A stretch of DNA of 64,000 bases from positions 3,629,208 to 3,693,207 of the forward strand of contig NZ_CP133264.1 of the NCBI RefSeq assembly GCF_030915445.1, in the 5' to 3' direction. Positions 8,151-15,913 of the stretch are shown here, piece by piece. A model generated the notes under the pieces. That model did no database searches, was not told the origin of the DNA, and was given only the letters and a program-made list of their open reading frames with translations. The translations under genes and the position numbers were made by a program. Origin of the DNA: Clostridium sp. OS1-26 (GTDB lineage: Bacteria; Bacillota; Clostridia; Clostridiales; Clostridiaceae). Position 1 is the stretch's first letter. Each line of letters begins with the position of its first letter.

Positions 8151-8483
8151 ATGGCAATAGATATGGTAGACATAGCCAAAGAGATATACACTGCAGCTAA
8201 AAGACTTCAAAAAAGTGGAGATAAGCTTTTTGCATTAGCTAGGGAATATGCAGAAGCTGAACAAAAGTATAGACAAGCTTTAGGAATAGAACTTCTTAAG
8301 CTAAGAGAGCAGAAAGCTCCTGTCACTCTTATAGGAGATGTAGCAAGGGCAAATATATCTGACTTAAAATTCAATAGAGATATGGCCGAATATAAATATA
8401 AGGCAGGCAGAGACAAGGCACAAGCATTGCAAGCTGAAATAAGTGCACTACAAACATTATATAAGCGACAGGAGGATATATAG
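8151..8483 (+). CDS. Small helical phage protein (110 aa)
   Basis: Almost entirely helical and rich in Ala, Lys, Glu and Gln, with coiled-coil pattern around residues 8-50 and 75-105. Not recognised. A near-identical copy at 24379 is frameshifted at its end, which supports this frame as the intact one. The ribosome site is AGGTGATTAG. Confidence 0.7.
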   Translation: MAIDMVDIAKEIYTAAKRLQKSGDKLFALAREYAEAEQKYRQALGIELLKLREQKAPVTLIGDVARANISDLKFNRDMAEYKYKAGRDKAQALQAEISALQTLYKRQEDI

Positions 8484-8491
8484 GTGAAATA

Positions 8492-8647
8492 ATGATTATG
8501 AATTGTTCTAAGAAAGACTTCTGGTATAAAAACAGTATAGGAAAGACATTCGAAGTTAAAAGAGAAGATAAGAATAGATTCTATGTAAATCAAAAGGGTG
8601 TGTTAGTATCTGTACTTAAGTCGGATGCTGAGGTAATAGAAAAGTAG
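8492..8647 (+). CDS. 51-residue phage protein
   Basis: ATG at 8492 behind GGAGGATATATAGGTG. Sequence MIMNCSKKDFWYKNSIGK..., basic and aromatic with a beta-like C-terminal half (FYVNQKGVLVSVLKSD). A copy with few changes at 24720-24869 keeps the frame open, evidence that the frame is coding. Function unknown. Confidence 0.65.
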   Translation: MIMNCSKKDFWYKNSIGKTFEVKREDKNRFYVNQKGVLVSVLKSDAEVIEK

Positions 8648-8683
8648 TAAATTAAAGTAGTATAAATTAATCCTCAAGAGATT

Positions 8684-8977
8684 TTAAAAAGCTCTAGTTT
8701 TACTAAGGAACCATAGAATATAACTACTACAAATAATTAAATTAGCAACTATTATAGGTATTTCAACGCTATGCTTTTCTTTAGATTCTATAGAAGACAA
8801 TGATATCCATATGCTTATACAAGTAAGGATTGATACTATAAAAAAAGTAAAAATAAATGCGCCGAACAAGCTACCATCATTACCAATATGTAATCCATAA
8901 AGTAAAAAGAGTAGAGTAGAGATTATTAGTAGAGATATAAGAGGATATATCCATGAATGTTTAAACAAGTATATCAC
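8684..8977 (-). CDS. Small membrane protein, three transmembrane helices
   Basis: 97 residues from a GTG (8975-8977). Hydrophobic helices at about 10-28, 36-58 and 70-90 and a charged SSIESKEKHSVE linker. It runs against the surrounding phage genes, so it may be a moron (independent accessory gene). The ribosome site is weak (AAAGG close to the GTG). The other element carries a different small membrane gene here. Confidence 0.5.
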   Translation of the reverse strand: MIYLFKHSWIYPLISLLIISTLLFLLYGLHIGNDGSLFGAFIFTFFIVSILTCISIWISLSSIESKEKHSVEIPIIVANLIICSSYILWFLSKTRAF

Positions 8978-9060
8978 GACCTTTGCTGTGAAAATGGAAT
9001 GTTATGTAATGATTTTACCAAGAATTTATAAATAAATCAAATGAAAGAGAGGAAAATGCA

Positions 9061-9252
9061 ATGTATCCAACTAAGGTAAGCATAAAAGACTTCTTAGGAG
9101 GGACAGAGATAAGATTTGAGAGTATACACAGGCCTGTATATCATAGTTGCAGATATAAAATAGATGGACGTTGGAAAAGGGCAAGGATACGCTTTCAGAA
9201 TGGGAAAATAAAAGTAAATGGACAAGTAGTTAGGAGATGCAATATATGTTAG
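9061..9252 (+). CDS. 63-residue basic phage protein
   Basis: Conserved with 25213-25407 (GTEIRFESIHRPVYH and RYKIDGRW shared). Basic, aromatic, beta-rich with a CNIC end. Its last codons overlap the start of the next small gene. Unknown role, probably nucleic-acid binding judged by charge. Confidence 0.65.
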   Translation: MYPTKVSIKDFLGGTEIRFESIHRPVYHSCRYKIDGRWKRARIRFQNGKIKVNGQVVRRCNIC

Positions 9253-9365
9253 CAATAGTAATTCTAACTACAACTATAACCTTAATAATAGTAGCTCCAG
9301 TTGTAGCCATAGCTATATGTAAGACAGCAAAAGAACTTAAAGAGGAGGACAACTATGATAAATGA
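9246..9365 (+). CDS. 39-residue single-span membrane peptide
   Basis: ATG at 9246 overlaps the previous stop; one hydrophobic helix (residues 2-25) then a charged tail KTAKELKEEDNYDK. The same peptide with three changes is at 25401-25520. AGGAGATGC precedes it. It overlaps the start of the ArpU-like gene, so translation is coupled. Too short for a normal holin; role unknown. Confidence 0.6.
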   Translation: MLAIVILTTTITLIIVAPVVAIAICKTAKELKEEDNYDK

Positions 9366-9882
9366 AGAGAATTTTAGAAAAACAGAAGGCAGACTATATA
9401 GGCATTATAGAAAACTAAAGGAAATAGATAAACTAGAACATAGAATAAATATATTAGAAAATCAAAAAGAAGAGATAAGGCAGGACTTAAGAGAAACTAA
9501 TATAACAATAGAGCCAGAAAGTAGGAGTATAGATTATAGCCAGGAGAGAGTTCAAAACTCCTCTTCTGGAACCTCATATGCAGAAGCAGCAGCCATAAGA
9601 GAAATAGAAAAATTAGAAGAAGAATTAAAGCGTACTATAAGGCAAATTCGTAAGCTTAGAGCCAAAATAAGAGAGATAAAGAATCAAGATTCAGACATTG
9701 AACATGCTATAGGGTTGTTAGATGAAATCTATAAACAATTTGTTCTATTAAAGTATAAAGACGACCTATCGGTTGAGCAAATAAGCAGAGAACTACACAT
9801 GTCTTCAAAGTCAACCGTAAGCGATTGGAGAGAAAAGGTAATTATAGACATAGCTAAGTTGCTATATAAGAATGCTGGATAA
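9355..9882 (+). CDS. ArpU/RinA-like phage transcriptional regulator
   Basis: 175 residues. Long N-terminal coiled coil (about 15-120, Lys/Glu-rich) then a sigma-region-4-like helix-turn-helix near the C-terminus (DLSVEQISRELHMSSKSTVSDWREKV). Proteins of this layout lie just before the packaging genes of Firmicute phages and switch on late transcription or resemble sigma factors. The AGAGGAGGAC site is strong. Element 2 has a frameshifted copy (25510-26021) and the tail of a third lies at 47395-47570. Confidence 0.75.
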   Translation: MINEENFRKTEGRLYRHYRKLKEIDKLEHRINILENQKEEIRQDLRETNITIEPESRSIDYSQERVQNSSSGTSYAEAAAIREIEKLEEELKRTIRQIRKLRAKIREIKNQDSDIEHAIGLLDEIYKQFVLLKYKDDLSVEQISRELHMSSKSTVSDWREKVIIDIAKLLYKNAG

Positions 9883-10071
9883 CATGAAAAATTTGCGACG
9901 TAACTGCTGAAAACATAAATATGAAGGATGGTCTTTGAAAACCGAATAATGTGGTGTTAAAAATTCCTATGATTTTTGCAAAGTAATGAATGTACATGGA
10001 TATTATGGTATAATTTTCATATAAGTTAAACAACAATTGCAATTTATTATGAATTAAAAAGGGGAGTTTTA

Positions 10072-10308
10072 ATGAGTAAAAATACAAAATTACTTTATTG
10101 CATTTTGGGGAGTGCTATACTTGCTCTATCAGCTAATCCTGTATTTGAATGCGCTAAACTTGGAATGTTTCCAAGTGGTTATGGAGGGCATTTATTTGGA
10201 GAGTTAATAGTTATATTTACTAATATCATATCATTAGTTGGATTTATATTAGTAATAGTATTCTCCATTATGTTAATCATAATAAACATAAATTTCAAAG
10301 ATAAATAA
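10072..10308 (+). CDS. Small membrane protein, two helices
   Basis: 78 residues; helices at about 7-26 and 45-72. The AAAAGGGGAG site matches the C-rich segments of RNA units at 50142 and 48915. Flanking DNA contains partial inverted repeats (GAATAATGTGGTGT at 9942, ACACCGCATTATTC at 10382), so the gene may sit inside a small mobile or inverted segment. Not present in element 2. Function unknown. Confidence 0.55.
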   Translation: MSKNTKLLYCILGSAILALSANPVFECAKLGMFPSGYGGHLFGELIVIFTNIISLVGFILVIVFSIMLIIININFKDK

Positions 10309-10605
10309 AAAATTAGAGCAATATATTAGCTCACAATCTTCTTATTTGACGCAACAACTGAAAAAACGACCAATTTACATGGACACCGCATTATTCATGA
10401 ATTGAATTTTGGAGTGCTTTTACGTCGTATTTCAAAAAAATTATGACATCATTTATGCCAAAACAAGATGGTTTGTTATCAATGTAATATCTTATATTGA
10501 TTTACACAAAATCATATGGTATAATATGGAATATAAGGTATTTTATGGGAAACGGGATATCTTATGTAATACAATCTAATTTATGCAACGAAAGGGGATA
10601 TGCAT

Positions 10606-10962
10606 ATGAAATTAAAAAGTAAATTACTATCGTTGGCTCTTTTAGCTATGCTTGCAGTTCCTTCAACTGCATTTGCTGCAACAAATGAAATTACTCCACA
10701 AGCAGCTACTCCAGAAGGAATAGTTCATCAATTAGGTGCTCCAGTTTGTCCTGTTTACGATGATGGGCATAGGCTTTACAACAAAGTATTTCTAAGAACT
10801 GAAAGTGACAAAACCACGCATTATGAATGGGTTGGCGACAATCCACACCTATGCACAATTACTACAACCTATAATGTATTTAGATATCAGTGCGCTTGTG
10901 GGTATTATACTCCTAGCTCAACTTTTAGAGAAGTTGTTAATACAAGCCATCAGTGGAATTAA
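10606..10962 (+). CDS. Secreted protein with cysteine-rich C-terminus
   Basis: 118 residues from the ATG at 10606, which lies 8 nt after AAAGGGGA; the ATG at 10600 is too close. Signal peptide: basic start, hydrophobic core LLSLALLAMLAVPSTAFA, likely cleavage after AFA. The mature part carries four cysteines (APVCPVYD, HLCTI, QCACGYY), perhaps two disulfides or a metal site. No homolog recognised. It is a likely lysogenic-conversion gene, and element 2 has a different secreted protein in the matching position. Confidence 0.7.
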   Translation: MKLKSKLLSLALLAMLAVPSTAFAATNEITPQAATPEGIVHQLGAPVCPVYDDGHRLYNKVFLRTESDKTTHYEWVGDNPHLCTITTTYNVFRYQCACGYYTPSSTFREVVNTSHQWN

Positions 10963-11009
10963 AAAGAGATAATGATTTTATCAATACCTAATTTAGAAAA
11001 AATGTTTAA

Positions 11010-11051
11010 AAACAATAAAAGGGATATATGTATAATATATCCCTTGTTTAT
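11010..11051. terminator. Terminator after the secreted protein gene
   Basis: AAGGGATATAT and ATATATCCCTT (about 11019-11045) form a long stem with outer AAACAA/TTGTTT pairing. A decayed relative of this sequence and what follows lies at 19745-19800. Confidence 0.8.
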
Positions 11052-11106
11052 ATGTTTTATGGATAACTTGTTAATAACTTTTACTTCGTCATACAAGTAT
11101 AAAATG

Positions 11107-11256
11107 CCGAACGAAGTCCGAACGATATTACACTAAAAATATTATATAATAAGTATAAGGAAAATTGGATGTGGTCACATACAGCAGGGAAAACTGTGTG
11201 GCAACAGTCAGAGTAAGGATTTGCAGTGAACAACTGCCACCTTGCTCTTTTTTAAT
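11107..11256 (+). ncRNA. Candidate small RNA, class A, copy 1
   Basis: The promoter has an 11-bp tandem repeat (CCGAACGAAGT then CCGAACGATAT, 11107-11128) and TATAAT at 11145-11150. The RNA would start near 11157, contain the ACTGTGTGGCAACAGT hairpin (11193-11208) and end at a terminator (AGAGTAAGG/CCTTGCTCT, 11210-11253). The sequence through ATAATAAGTATAAG and CTGTGTGGCAACAGT is shared with 26832-26896. Confidence 0.6.
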
Positions 11257-11287
11257 GCAAAAAATTAATTAAGGGTGAGGATTTAAT

Positions 11288-11747
11288 ATGGTAGAGAGCT
11301 TTGGAAAAGAAGTCTTTAGAGATATTGAAGGATATGAAGGTTTATATCAAGTTAGCAACTTAGGTAAAGTTTAAAGTGAACAACATAGAAAAAAATTATT
11401 ATATACACAGATTAGTAGGTCAAGCCTTTATAGCTAATCCTAATAATTCACCCGAAATAAACCATAAAGATGAGGTTAAAACAAATGATAAAGTTCAAAA
11501 TATTGAATGGCGCACTAGAAAATATAATGTTAATTATGGCACAAGAAATATAAGAGTTGGTTTGCATAATAATAGAATGAAGAGAGAAATTATGTGTTTA
11601 ACAATAAATGAAACATTTAATTCAATAAGTGAAGCTGCTAAAAAATATAAGATAGATCGTTCAAGCATAATACAGTGCTGTAAAGGAAAAAGAAACTCAG
11701 CTGGAAGTTTAAATGGCAAAAAACTTCAATGGATATATGTATTATAA
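11288..11747 (+). pseudogene. NUMOD4/HNH homing endonuclease, internally deleted
   Basis: The N-terminal piece (11288-11374) reads EVFRDIEGYEGLYQVSNLGKV then stop, the start of a NUMOD4 motif. The remainder, in another frame, has the HNH core (HRLVGQAFIANPNNSPEINHKD...NIEWRTRKYNVNYG) and a C-terminal NUMOD1 DNA-binding segment (SISEAAKKYKIDRSSIIQCCKG). About 40 codons between are missing. The family cuts specific phage DNA sites and spreads by homing. It sits inside an RNA unit: GGCAACAGT occurs on both sides (11200-11208, 11756-11764) but once in the uninterrupted copy at 26888-26896. Confidence 0.85.
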
Positions 11748-11766
11748 ATTTATATGGCAACAGTAA

Positions 11767-11798
11767 AGCACTTGGAGAAATCTGAGTGCTTATTTTAT
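11767..11798 (+). terminator. Class A RNA terminator hairpin displaced by the HNH gene
   Basis: GCACTTGGA-GAAA-TCTGAGTGC plus T run (11768-11795), same hairpin as at 26898-26923 and 48781-48805. It follows the second GGCAACAGT. Confidence 0.75.
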
Positions 11799-11809
11799 TT
11801 TCATAATAA

Positions 11810-11935
11810 TTTAATACATATGCAATAAAATCGTAACAATAAACCTATATAATAATAAGTGCCTTAAAAGTTAATTTTTATAAATGTCAGTTATTCATAT
11901 TTTAAGCATTTGGAGAAATCTAAGTGCTTGTTTTT
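11810..11935 (+). ncRNA. Candidate small RNA unit, direct-repeat promoter, copy 1
   Basis: Boxes TTTAATACAT (11810) and CGTAACAATA (11832) are 22 bp apart; TATAAT starts at 11848, 16 bp after the second. RNA near 11855-11929, ending in the hairpin GCATTTGGA-GAAA-TCTAAGTGC and TTTTTT. Near-identical to 26942-27061. Confidence 0.7.
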
Positions 11936-11951
11936 TAAAATACACCAAAAA

Positions 11952-12097
11952 TGTAATAATTTGTTTATAGTTATGTAATAATTGGACGATATAATAATTA
12001 TTGTCATAAACCGTTGTAAGTATGTAGGATAAATTCCCGATTCCTATGATACAATACATTTGACCAAGCACTGGTGTAAAAGCTGGTGCTTATTTTT
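11952..12097 (+). ncRNA. Candidate small RNA unit, direct-repeat promoter, copy 2
   Basis: Boxes TGTAATAATT (11952) and TGTAATAATT (11974), identical and 22 bp apart; TATAAT at 11990. RNA from about 12000 with an inner hairpin TAGGA/TCCTA whose loop carries ATTCCCGAT, ending in the GCACTGGT/GCTGGTGC hairpin (12066-12091) and T run. Counterpart at 27082-27221 keeps ends but has a different inner hairpin. Confidence 0.75.
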
Positions 12098-12155
12098 ATA
12101 AATTGTTAAAAAATGATATGATTATTTTACAATATGTTAAAAAAATGCATGGTTA

Positions 12156-12265
12156 TTTAATAGTAATTACATATTGGTGTAACAATTAGTACTTATAATA
12201 ATACATATCCCTTTTACAATCATATTTGCTGAAGCACTGGTAGAAATACTGGTGCTTCTTTTTTT
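12156..12265 (+). ncRNA. Candidate small RNA unit, direct-repeat promoter, copy 3
   Basis: Boxes TTTAATAGTA (12156) and TGTAACAATT (12178), 22 bp apart; TATAAT at 12194. Short RNA from about 12205 with ATATCCCTTTTA exposed, then hairpin GCACTGGTA-GAAA-TACTGGTGC (12231-12258) and a seven-T run. Confidence 0.75.
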
Positions 12266-12284
12266 AGAGAGGCAGGTGAGAGTT

Positions 12285-12473
12285 ATGCAACTAAGAGAGC
12301 TTTTAGAAAAGCATATATTCACTATAAAAGATAAAATAGAGCTAAAGAAGCCAATAAAGATAAAGGGGAAGCAATACTGCAAAGACTTTCAAAAAGGTAA
12401 AAATGGTTTTTGTAAGTATTATATTGGCTGTAAATATGAAATAAAAAGCTGCATAGATCAATGTGGCAAATAA
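12285..12473 (+). CDS. Cysteine-containing small phage protein (62 aa)
   Basis: Start at 12285 behind GAGAGGCAGGTGAG. Lys-rich, with cysteines in QYCKDFQKGKNGFCKYYIGCKYEIKSCIDQCGK (five Cys), compatible with a small zinc-binding fold. The longer reading from 12252 runs into the RNA terminator and is rejected. Function unknown. Confidence 0.6.
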   Translation: MQLRELLEKHIFTIKDKIELKKPIKIKGKQYCKDFQKGKNGFCKYYIGCKYEIKSCIDQCGK

Positions 12474-12508
12474 AGAAGTAATTATAGATATAAAGGAAGT
12501 GAGAGGCA

Positions 12509-12688
12509 ATAAAAATAGAGCAAGTAATAAAAGAACAGCAACCAGATATACATAAAAAACTAAATAATAAACCAAGAAAGAAACGCAGGAGAGGTAAAGA
12601 AAGCCTCTCCTTTTCTGATTTGGAAAATATGATGAGACATGATAGTTATAGGCGAGGTAGAGGTGGAGCTATAAAGAGAGTGCGATAG
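12509..12688 (+). CDS. Very basic small protein, apparent ATA start
   Basis: Open frame IKIEQVIKEQQPD..., 59 residues, with KPRKKRRRGKES and a RRGRGGAIKRVR end similar to the end of the zinc-ribbon protein at 30275. The only initiation signal is AGGAAGTGAGAGG six bases before ATA; no ATG/GTG/TTG exists in frame. ATA may serve as start or may be a mutated ATG. Probably DNA or RNA binding by charge. Confidence 0.4.
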   Translation: MKIEQVIKEQQPDIHKKLNNKPRKKRRRGKESLSFSDLENMMRHDSYRRGRGGAIKRVR

Positions 12689-12749
12689 ATTAATAATAAA
12701 AGTGTACTTAATATTAAGTAGTGGTATACTATAACAAAGAGGTGATGAT

Positions 12750-12866
12750 ATGGGACGTAAAAATGGTAGAGGTAAAGGAAAAGAGTTAACTGATTTTAGT
12801 CACTTAATTAAGGTTGAGGAGAAAAACACTAGTGAAATAGAAGAATCAAAAGAGAAAGAGGATTAA
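12750..12866 (+). CDS. 38-residue basic/acidic peptide
   Basis: ATG after AAAGAGGTGATGAT. Gly/Lys/Arg-rich start (GRKNGRGKGKE) and Glu-rich end. Independent promoter-like TATACTATAAC upstream. Unknown. Confidence 0.5.
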   Translation: MGRKNGRGKGKELTDFSHLIKVEEKNTSEIEESKEKED

Positions 12867-12904
12867 CAACCTTCTTTTTTTATTCTAAAAAAAATGATAT
12901 AATA

Positions 12905-12970
12905 AAAGCGTGTTAAATACAAACATATATAAAGGCGTTTAGGTCTTAGGACTTAGGCGCCTTTATTCTA
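12905..12970 (+). ncRNA. Conserved hairpin element with TTAGG triplet, copy 1
   Basis: About 60 bp, from AGCGTGTTAA through GGCGTTTAGG, TCTTAGGAC, TTAGGCGCC, nearly identical to 31802-31865. It folds as AAAGGCG/CGCCTTT with inner AGGTC/GAC pairing and ends with T/A. Both copies lie ahead of late phage genes. Terminator or leader. Confidence 0.55.
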
Positions 12971-13047
12971 TTAAATCAAGGTTATAGTAATATTTACAAA
13001 TCCCTCGTAATAATTTTTACTAGTAATCGATTTGGAGGGATTTAATT

Positions 13048-13575
13048 ATGGAAATAACTAAAGCTTGCAGCGAATGTCATGAGGTGAAGTTTAGAATAAA
13101 ATCTCAATCAGGCAAGTACAAGGCTATATGTGTTAACTGTGGTAATGTTGAAGCAGAAGTAAATATAGAAAGGTATGAAAGAGTAACCACTACTTGTCAA
13201 AACTGTGATAGTAGAACTTTTAAAATAAGGTCTTTAAAAGAAGGAAGAACAGAATATTGGAGCTTAAGGTGCTCTGAATGCGGAACTATTCCAGAGTTTG
13301 AGTATTGTGATGAAAATGGAAGGGGAATAGATAGAAACACAAGAGAATTACTATTAATACAGGATTCAATATCTGAACTAAAAGAAAAAGTAGACTCTTT
13401 AGAAAGTGATATAAATAGTTTAGAAGGAAGAGTAAACATAATAGATAACTCGATAGATACTTATGACTATGAGCTTAGAGGCTTAAAAGGAGATATAAGT
13501 AGTATGGAAAGTAATATATCTAGTTTAGAAAGTGACATATCTAATTTAGAATGGAGAATTGGAAATATAGAATAA
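13048..13575 (+). CDS. Double zinc-ribbon, coiled-coil phage protein
   Basis: 175 residues. Two CxxC...CxxC ribbons (residues about 7-31 and 50-77), then a long repetitive coiled coil (about 104-172) in which SLESDI/NSLE/SSMESN units repeat every 7 or 11 residues. Likely a nucleic-acid or protein scaffold; not recognised further. TTGGAGGG gives the start. It lies between the hairpin element and the terminase genes. Confidence 0.65.
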   Translation: MEITKACSECHEVKFRIKSQSGKYKAICVNCGNVEAEVNIERYERVTTTCQNCDSRTFKIRSLKEGRTEYWSLRCSECGTIPEFEYCDENGRGIDRNTRELLLIQDSISELKEKVDSLESDINSLEGRVNIIDNSIDTYDYELRGLKGDISSMESNISSLESDISNLEWRIGNIE

Positions 13576-13612
13576 TAGGTTTTAATAAAAAATTCTTTAG
13601 GATAAAAGAAAT

Positions 13613-13642
13613 TCAGAGAGCTCATAAAGGGCTCTTTTTTCA
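13613..13642 (+). terminator. Terminator before the packaging genes
   Basis: AGAGC(TC)/GGCTCT around an ATAAAG loop followed by TTTTTT. Ends the preceding transcript. Confidence 0.7.
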
Positions 13643-13810
13643 TGTACAAAACAAAACAGATGAATTTTAACATTTGTGCATAATTAACGTATAAATCACT
13701 GGAATATGCATAAATATTAGAATTTTAGAATGCATAAATGAATAATTAATAAAATACAACAATGTTAAAATAAGAAAATGGCTCAACCAAGCTACTTATC
13801 AGGTAATCAT

Positions 13811-13842
13811 CAACTTCGCTAAATATAGTTTATTCGAAGTTG
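13811..13842. promoter_or_regulatory. Inverted repeat upstream of terminase
   Basis: CAACTTCG (13811-13818) and CGAAGTTG (13835-13842), 16 bp apart, 50 bp ahead of the small terminase start. Possible operator or RNA hairpin; no T run. The remaining sequence 13640-13890 shows nothing else. Confidence 0.45.
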
Positions 13843-13892
13843 TAAGAAAATAATGTATAAATAAAAACAAACGAGGTGGTGACAATGTAAGC

Positions 13893-14666
13893 ATGGCTAG
13901 AGTAAGAAGTCCAGATAGAGATAAAGCTTATGAAATATATAAAGAACATGCTGGAGGTATTGATTTAGTTAAGATAGCAGATATTTTAAATCTTTCACCT
14001 GGGACCATAAGAGGATGGAAGAATAAAGATAAGTGGAATGATAAATTAAACGTAACGTTCCAAAAGAATACGGAACGTTCCAAACGTAAAAAGGGAGCTC
14101 CAAAAGGTAATAAAAACTCTGTAGGCCATGCATCCAGTGTGCCTAAAGGAAATAAGAATGCTGAAACTCATGGCTTTTTTTCTAAGTATCTTCCAGAGGA
14201 AACATTAGAAATAATGCAAGAGATTGAACAAAAGAATCCGTTGGATATACTATGGGAAAATATCATAATTCAGTATGCTGCTATTATAAGAGCACAGAGG
14301 ATTATGCATGTTACTGAAAAGGAAGAAATAATTAAAGAGCTTAAGAGGTCTAAGGTTAAAACTAATAGTAAAAGAACTGAAAAAACTTCAAGCAACTCTT
14401 CAGAAGAAGAATATGAATATGAGTTTCAGTTTGCATGGGATAGACAGGCCACTTTTTTACATGCTCAGTCTAGGGCAATGGCAGAACTTCGCGGCTTGAT
14501 TAGGCAGTATGATGAGCTATTAAATGCTAACAGAGAATTAGCTACAGAGGAGCAGAAACTTAGAATAGAAAAGCTTAAGGTTGATATAGCAGCCTCGAAT
14601 AAAGAAACTCTAGATAATGAATTAAAAATAGTTGTAGATTATGGTGATGAAAATGGCAATAGTTAA
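13893..14666 (+). CDS. terS: Phage terminase small subunit
   Basis: 257 residues. N-terminal helix-turn-helix (residues 7-45, LVKIADILNLSPGTIRGWKNKDKW), the repeated GAPKGNKN/VPKGNKNAETHGFFSKYLPEE signature of PBSX/skin YqaS-type small terminases, and a helical C-terminal half. It recognises phage DNA and recruits the large subunit for packaging. Start at 13893; an ATG directly followed by TAA (13885-13890) lies between the GAGGTGGTG site and this start, which may reduce translation. It overlaps the large subunit by 26 bp. Confidence 0.9.
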   Translation: MARVRSPDRDKAYEIYKEHAGGIDLVKIADILNLSPGTIRGWKNKDKWNDKLNVTFQKNTERSKRKKGAPKGNKNSVGHASSVPKGNKNAETHGFFSKYLPEETLEIMQEIEQKNPLDILWENIIIQYAAIIRAQRIMHVTEKEEIIKELKRSKVKTNSKRTEKTSSNSSEEEYEYEFQFAWDRQATFLHAQSRAMAELRGLIRQYDELLNANRELATEEQKLRIEKLKVDIAASNKETLDNELKIVVDYGDENGNS

Positions 14667-15895
14667 AGCTGAATTTAATCCAATTTTCAAAGAAGCCAAT
14701 AACACAAAGAAAAGATACAGAGCTATGAAAGGTTCAGCTGGTAGTGGTAAATCAGTTAATGTAGCTCAAGACTATATACTTAAGCTTGGAGATAATAAAT
14801 ATCAAGGGGCCAACCTATTAGTTGCAAGAAAATCAGAATCTACACATAAGTATTCAACCTATGCAGAACTTACAGGTACAATAAATAGAATATATGGGCC
14901 GTATGCAGATAAATACTGGATTATCAGACTCAACCCTTTAGAAATAATAAGTAGAGTTACAGGAAATTCAGTCATTTTCAGAGGAGTAAACGATGCAAGA
15001 CAAAGAGAAAAGTTGAAATCTATAAACTTTTCAAAGGGTAAACTTACATGGATATGGTGTGAAGAAGCTACTGAACTTATGGAAAATGATGTGGACATAT
15101 TAGATGATAGACTTAGAGGTATTTTAAATAACAATGAACTATACTATCAAATGACATTTACATTTAATCCAGTATCAGCTACACATTGGATTAAGAGAAA
15201 GTACTTTGATTTTAAAAGTGAAGATATATTCTCACATCATAGTACTTATTTAAACAATAGATTTATTGATGCAGCTTATCACAGACGTATGCTTATGAGA
15301 AAGGAACAAGATCCAGAAGGTTATAAAGTTTATGGGCTTGGTGATTGGGGAGAAACTGGAGGCGTAATTCTTCATAATTACTTAATATATGAGTTTTCAA
15401 CAGACTTTGAATGTTTTGATAATATGAGACTATCTCAAGACTTTGGATTCAACCATGCCGATTGTATTTTAAGAATAGGATTTAAAGATGGAGAACTTTA
15501 TATTTGTGATGAAATATATGTATTAGAAAAGGACACTTCAGAAATAATTCCTATAGCTAATGAAAAAAGATTTGAAAAAAGTTTATTTATGTATTGTGAT
15601 AGTGCTGAACCAGATAGAATAAAAATGTGGAAGAAAGCAGGATATAAGGCTAAAGGTGTAAAGAAAGGTCCAGGTAGTGTTAAGCTCAAATAGATCACTT
15701 AAAGCAGTTAAAAATACACATACACCATTCATGTGTAAATACAATAAGAGAGATTCAACAATGGAAGTGGAAAAAGGATGAAAAAACGGGATTATATCTT
15801 GATGAACCAGTAGAGTTTATGGATTATGCTATGGCAGCGTTAAGGTACTCAATAGATAATATGTTAAAAGGCAAAGGAGTATCAGTATTAAAATA
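14641..15895 (+). pseudogene. terL: Phage terminase large subunit, frameshifted near the end
   Basis: PBSX-type packaging ATPase/nuclease. Walker A GSAGSGKS (residues 31-38), Walker B region LTWIWCEEATE, nuclease Asp in LSQDFGFNHADCILRIG. The frame stops at 15691-15693 after GPGSVK; one base appears lost (AAGCTC instead of AAGGCTC), because the next frame continues the family sequence (QIDHLKQLKIHIHHSCVNTIREIQQWKWKK... ending GVSVLK) to 15895. The loss removes about 70 residues of the nuclease domain, so packaging is probably dead unless frameshifting occurs. Confidence 0.85.
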
Positions 15896-15913
15896 AAAGT
15901 AGGAGGTGATATT

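Noticed and set aside
11130..11798. Group I intron hosting the HNH gene
   Set aside because: No intron core (P, Q, R, S elements) visible and the host is not a protein gene; direct-repeat insertion explains it better.
11760..12260. CRISPR array from the regularly repeated hairpins
   Set aside because: Repeats are transcription terminators with T runs, spacing is irregular, promoters lie between them, and no cas genes are present.
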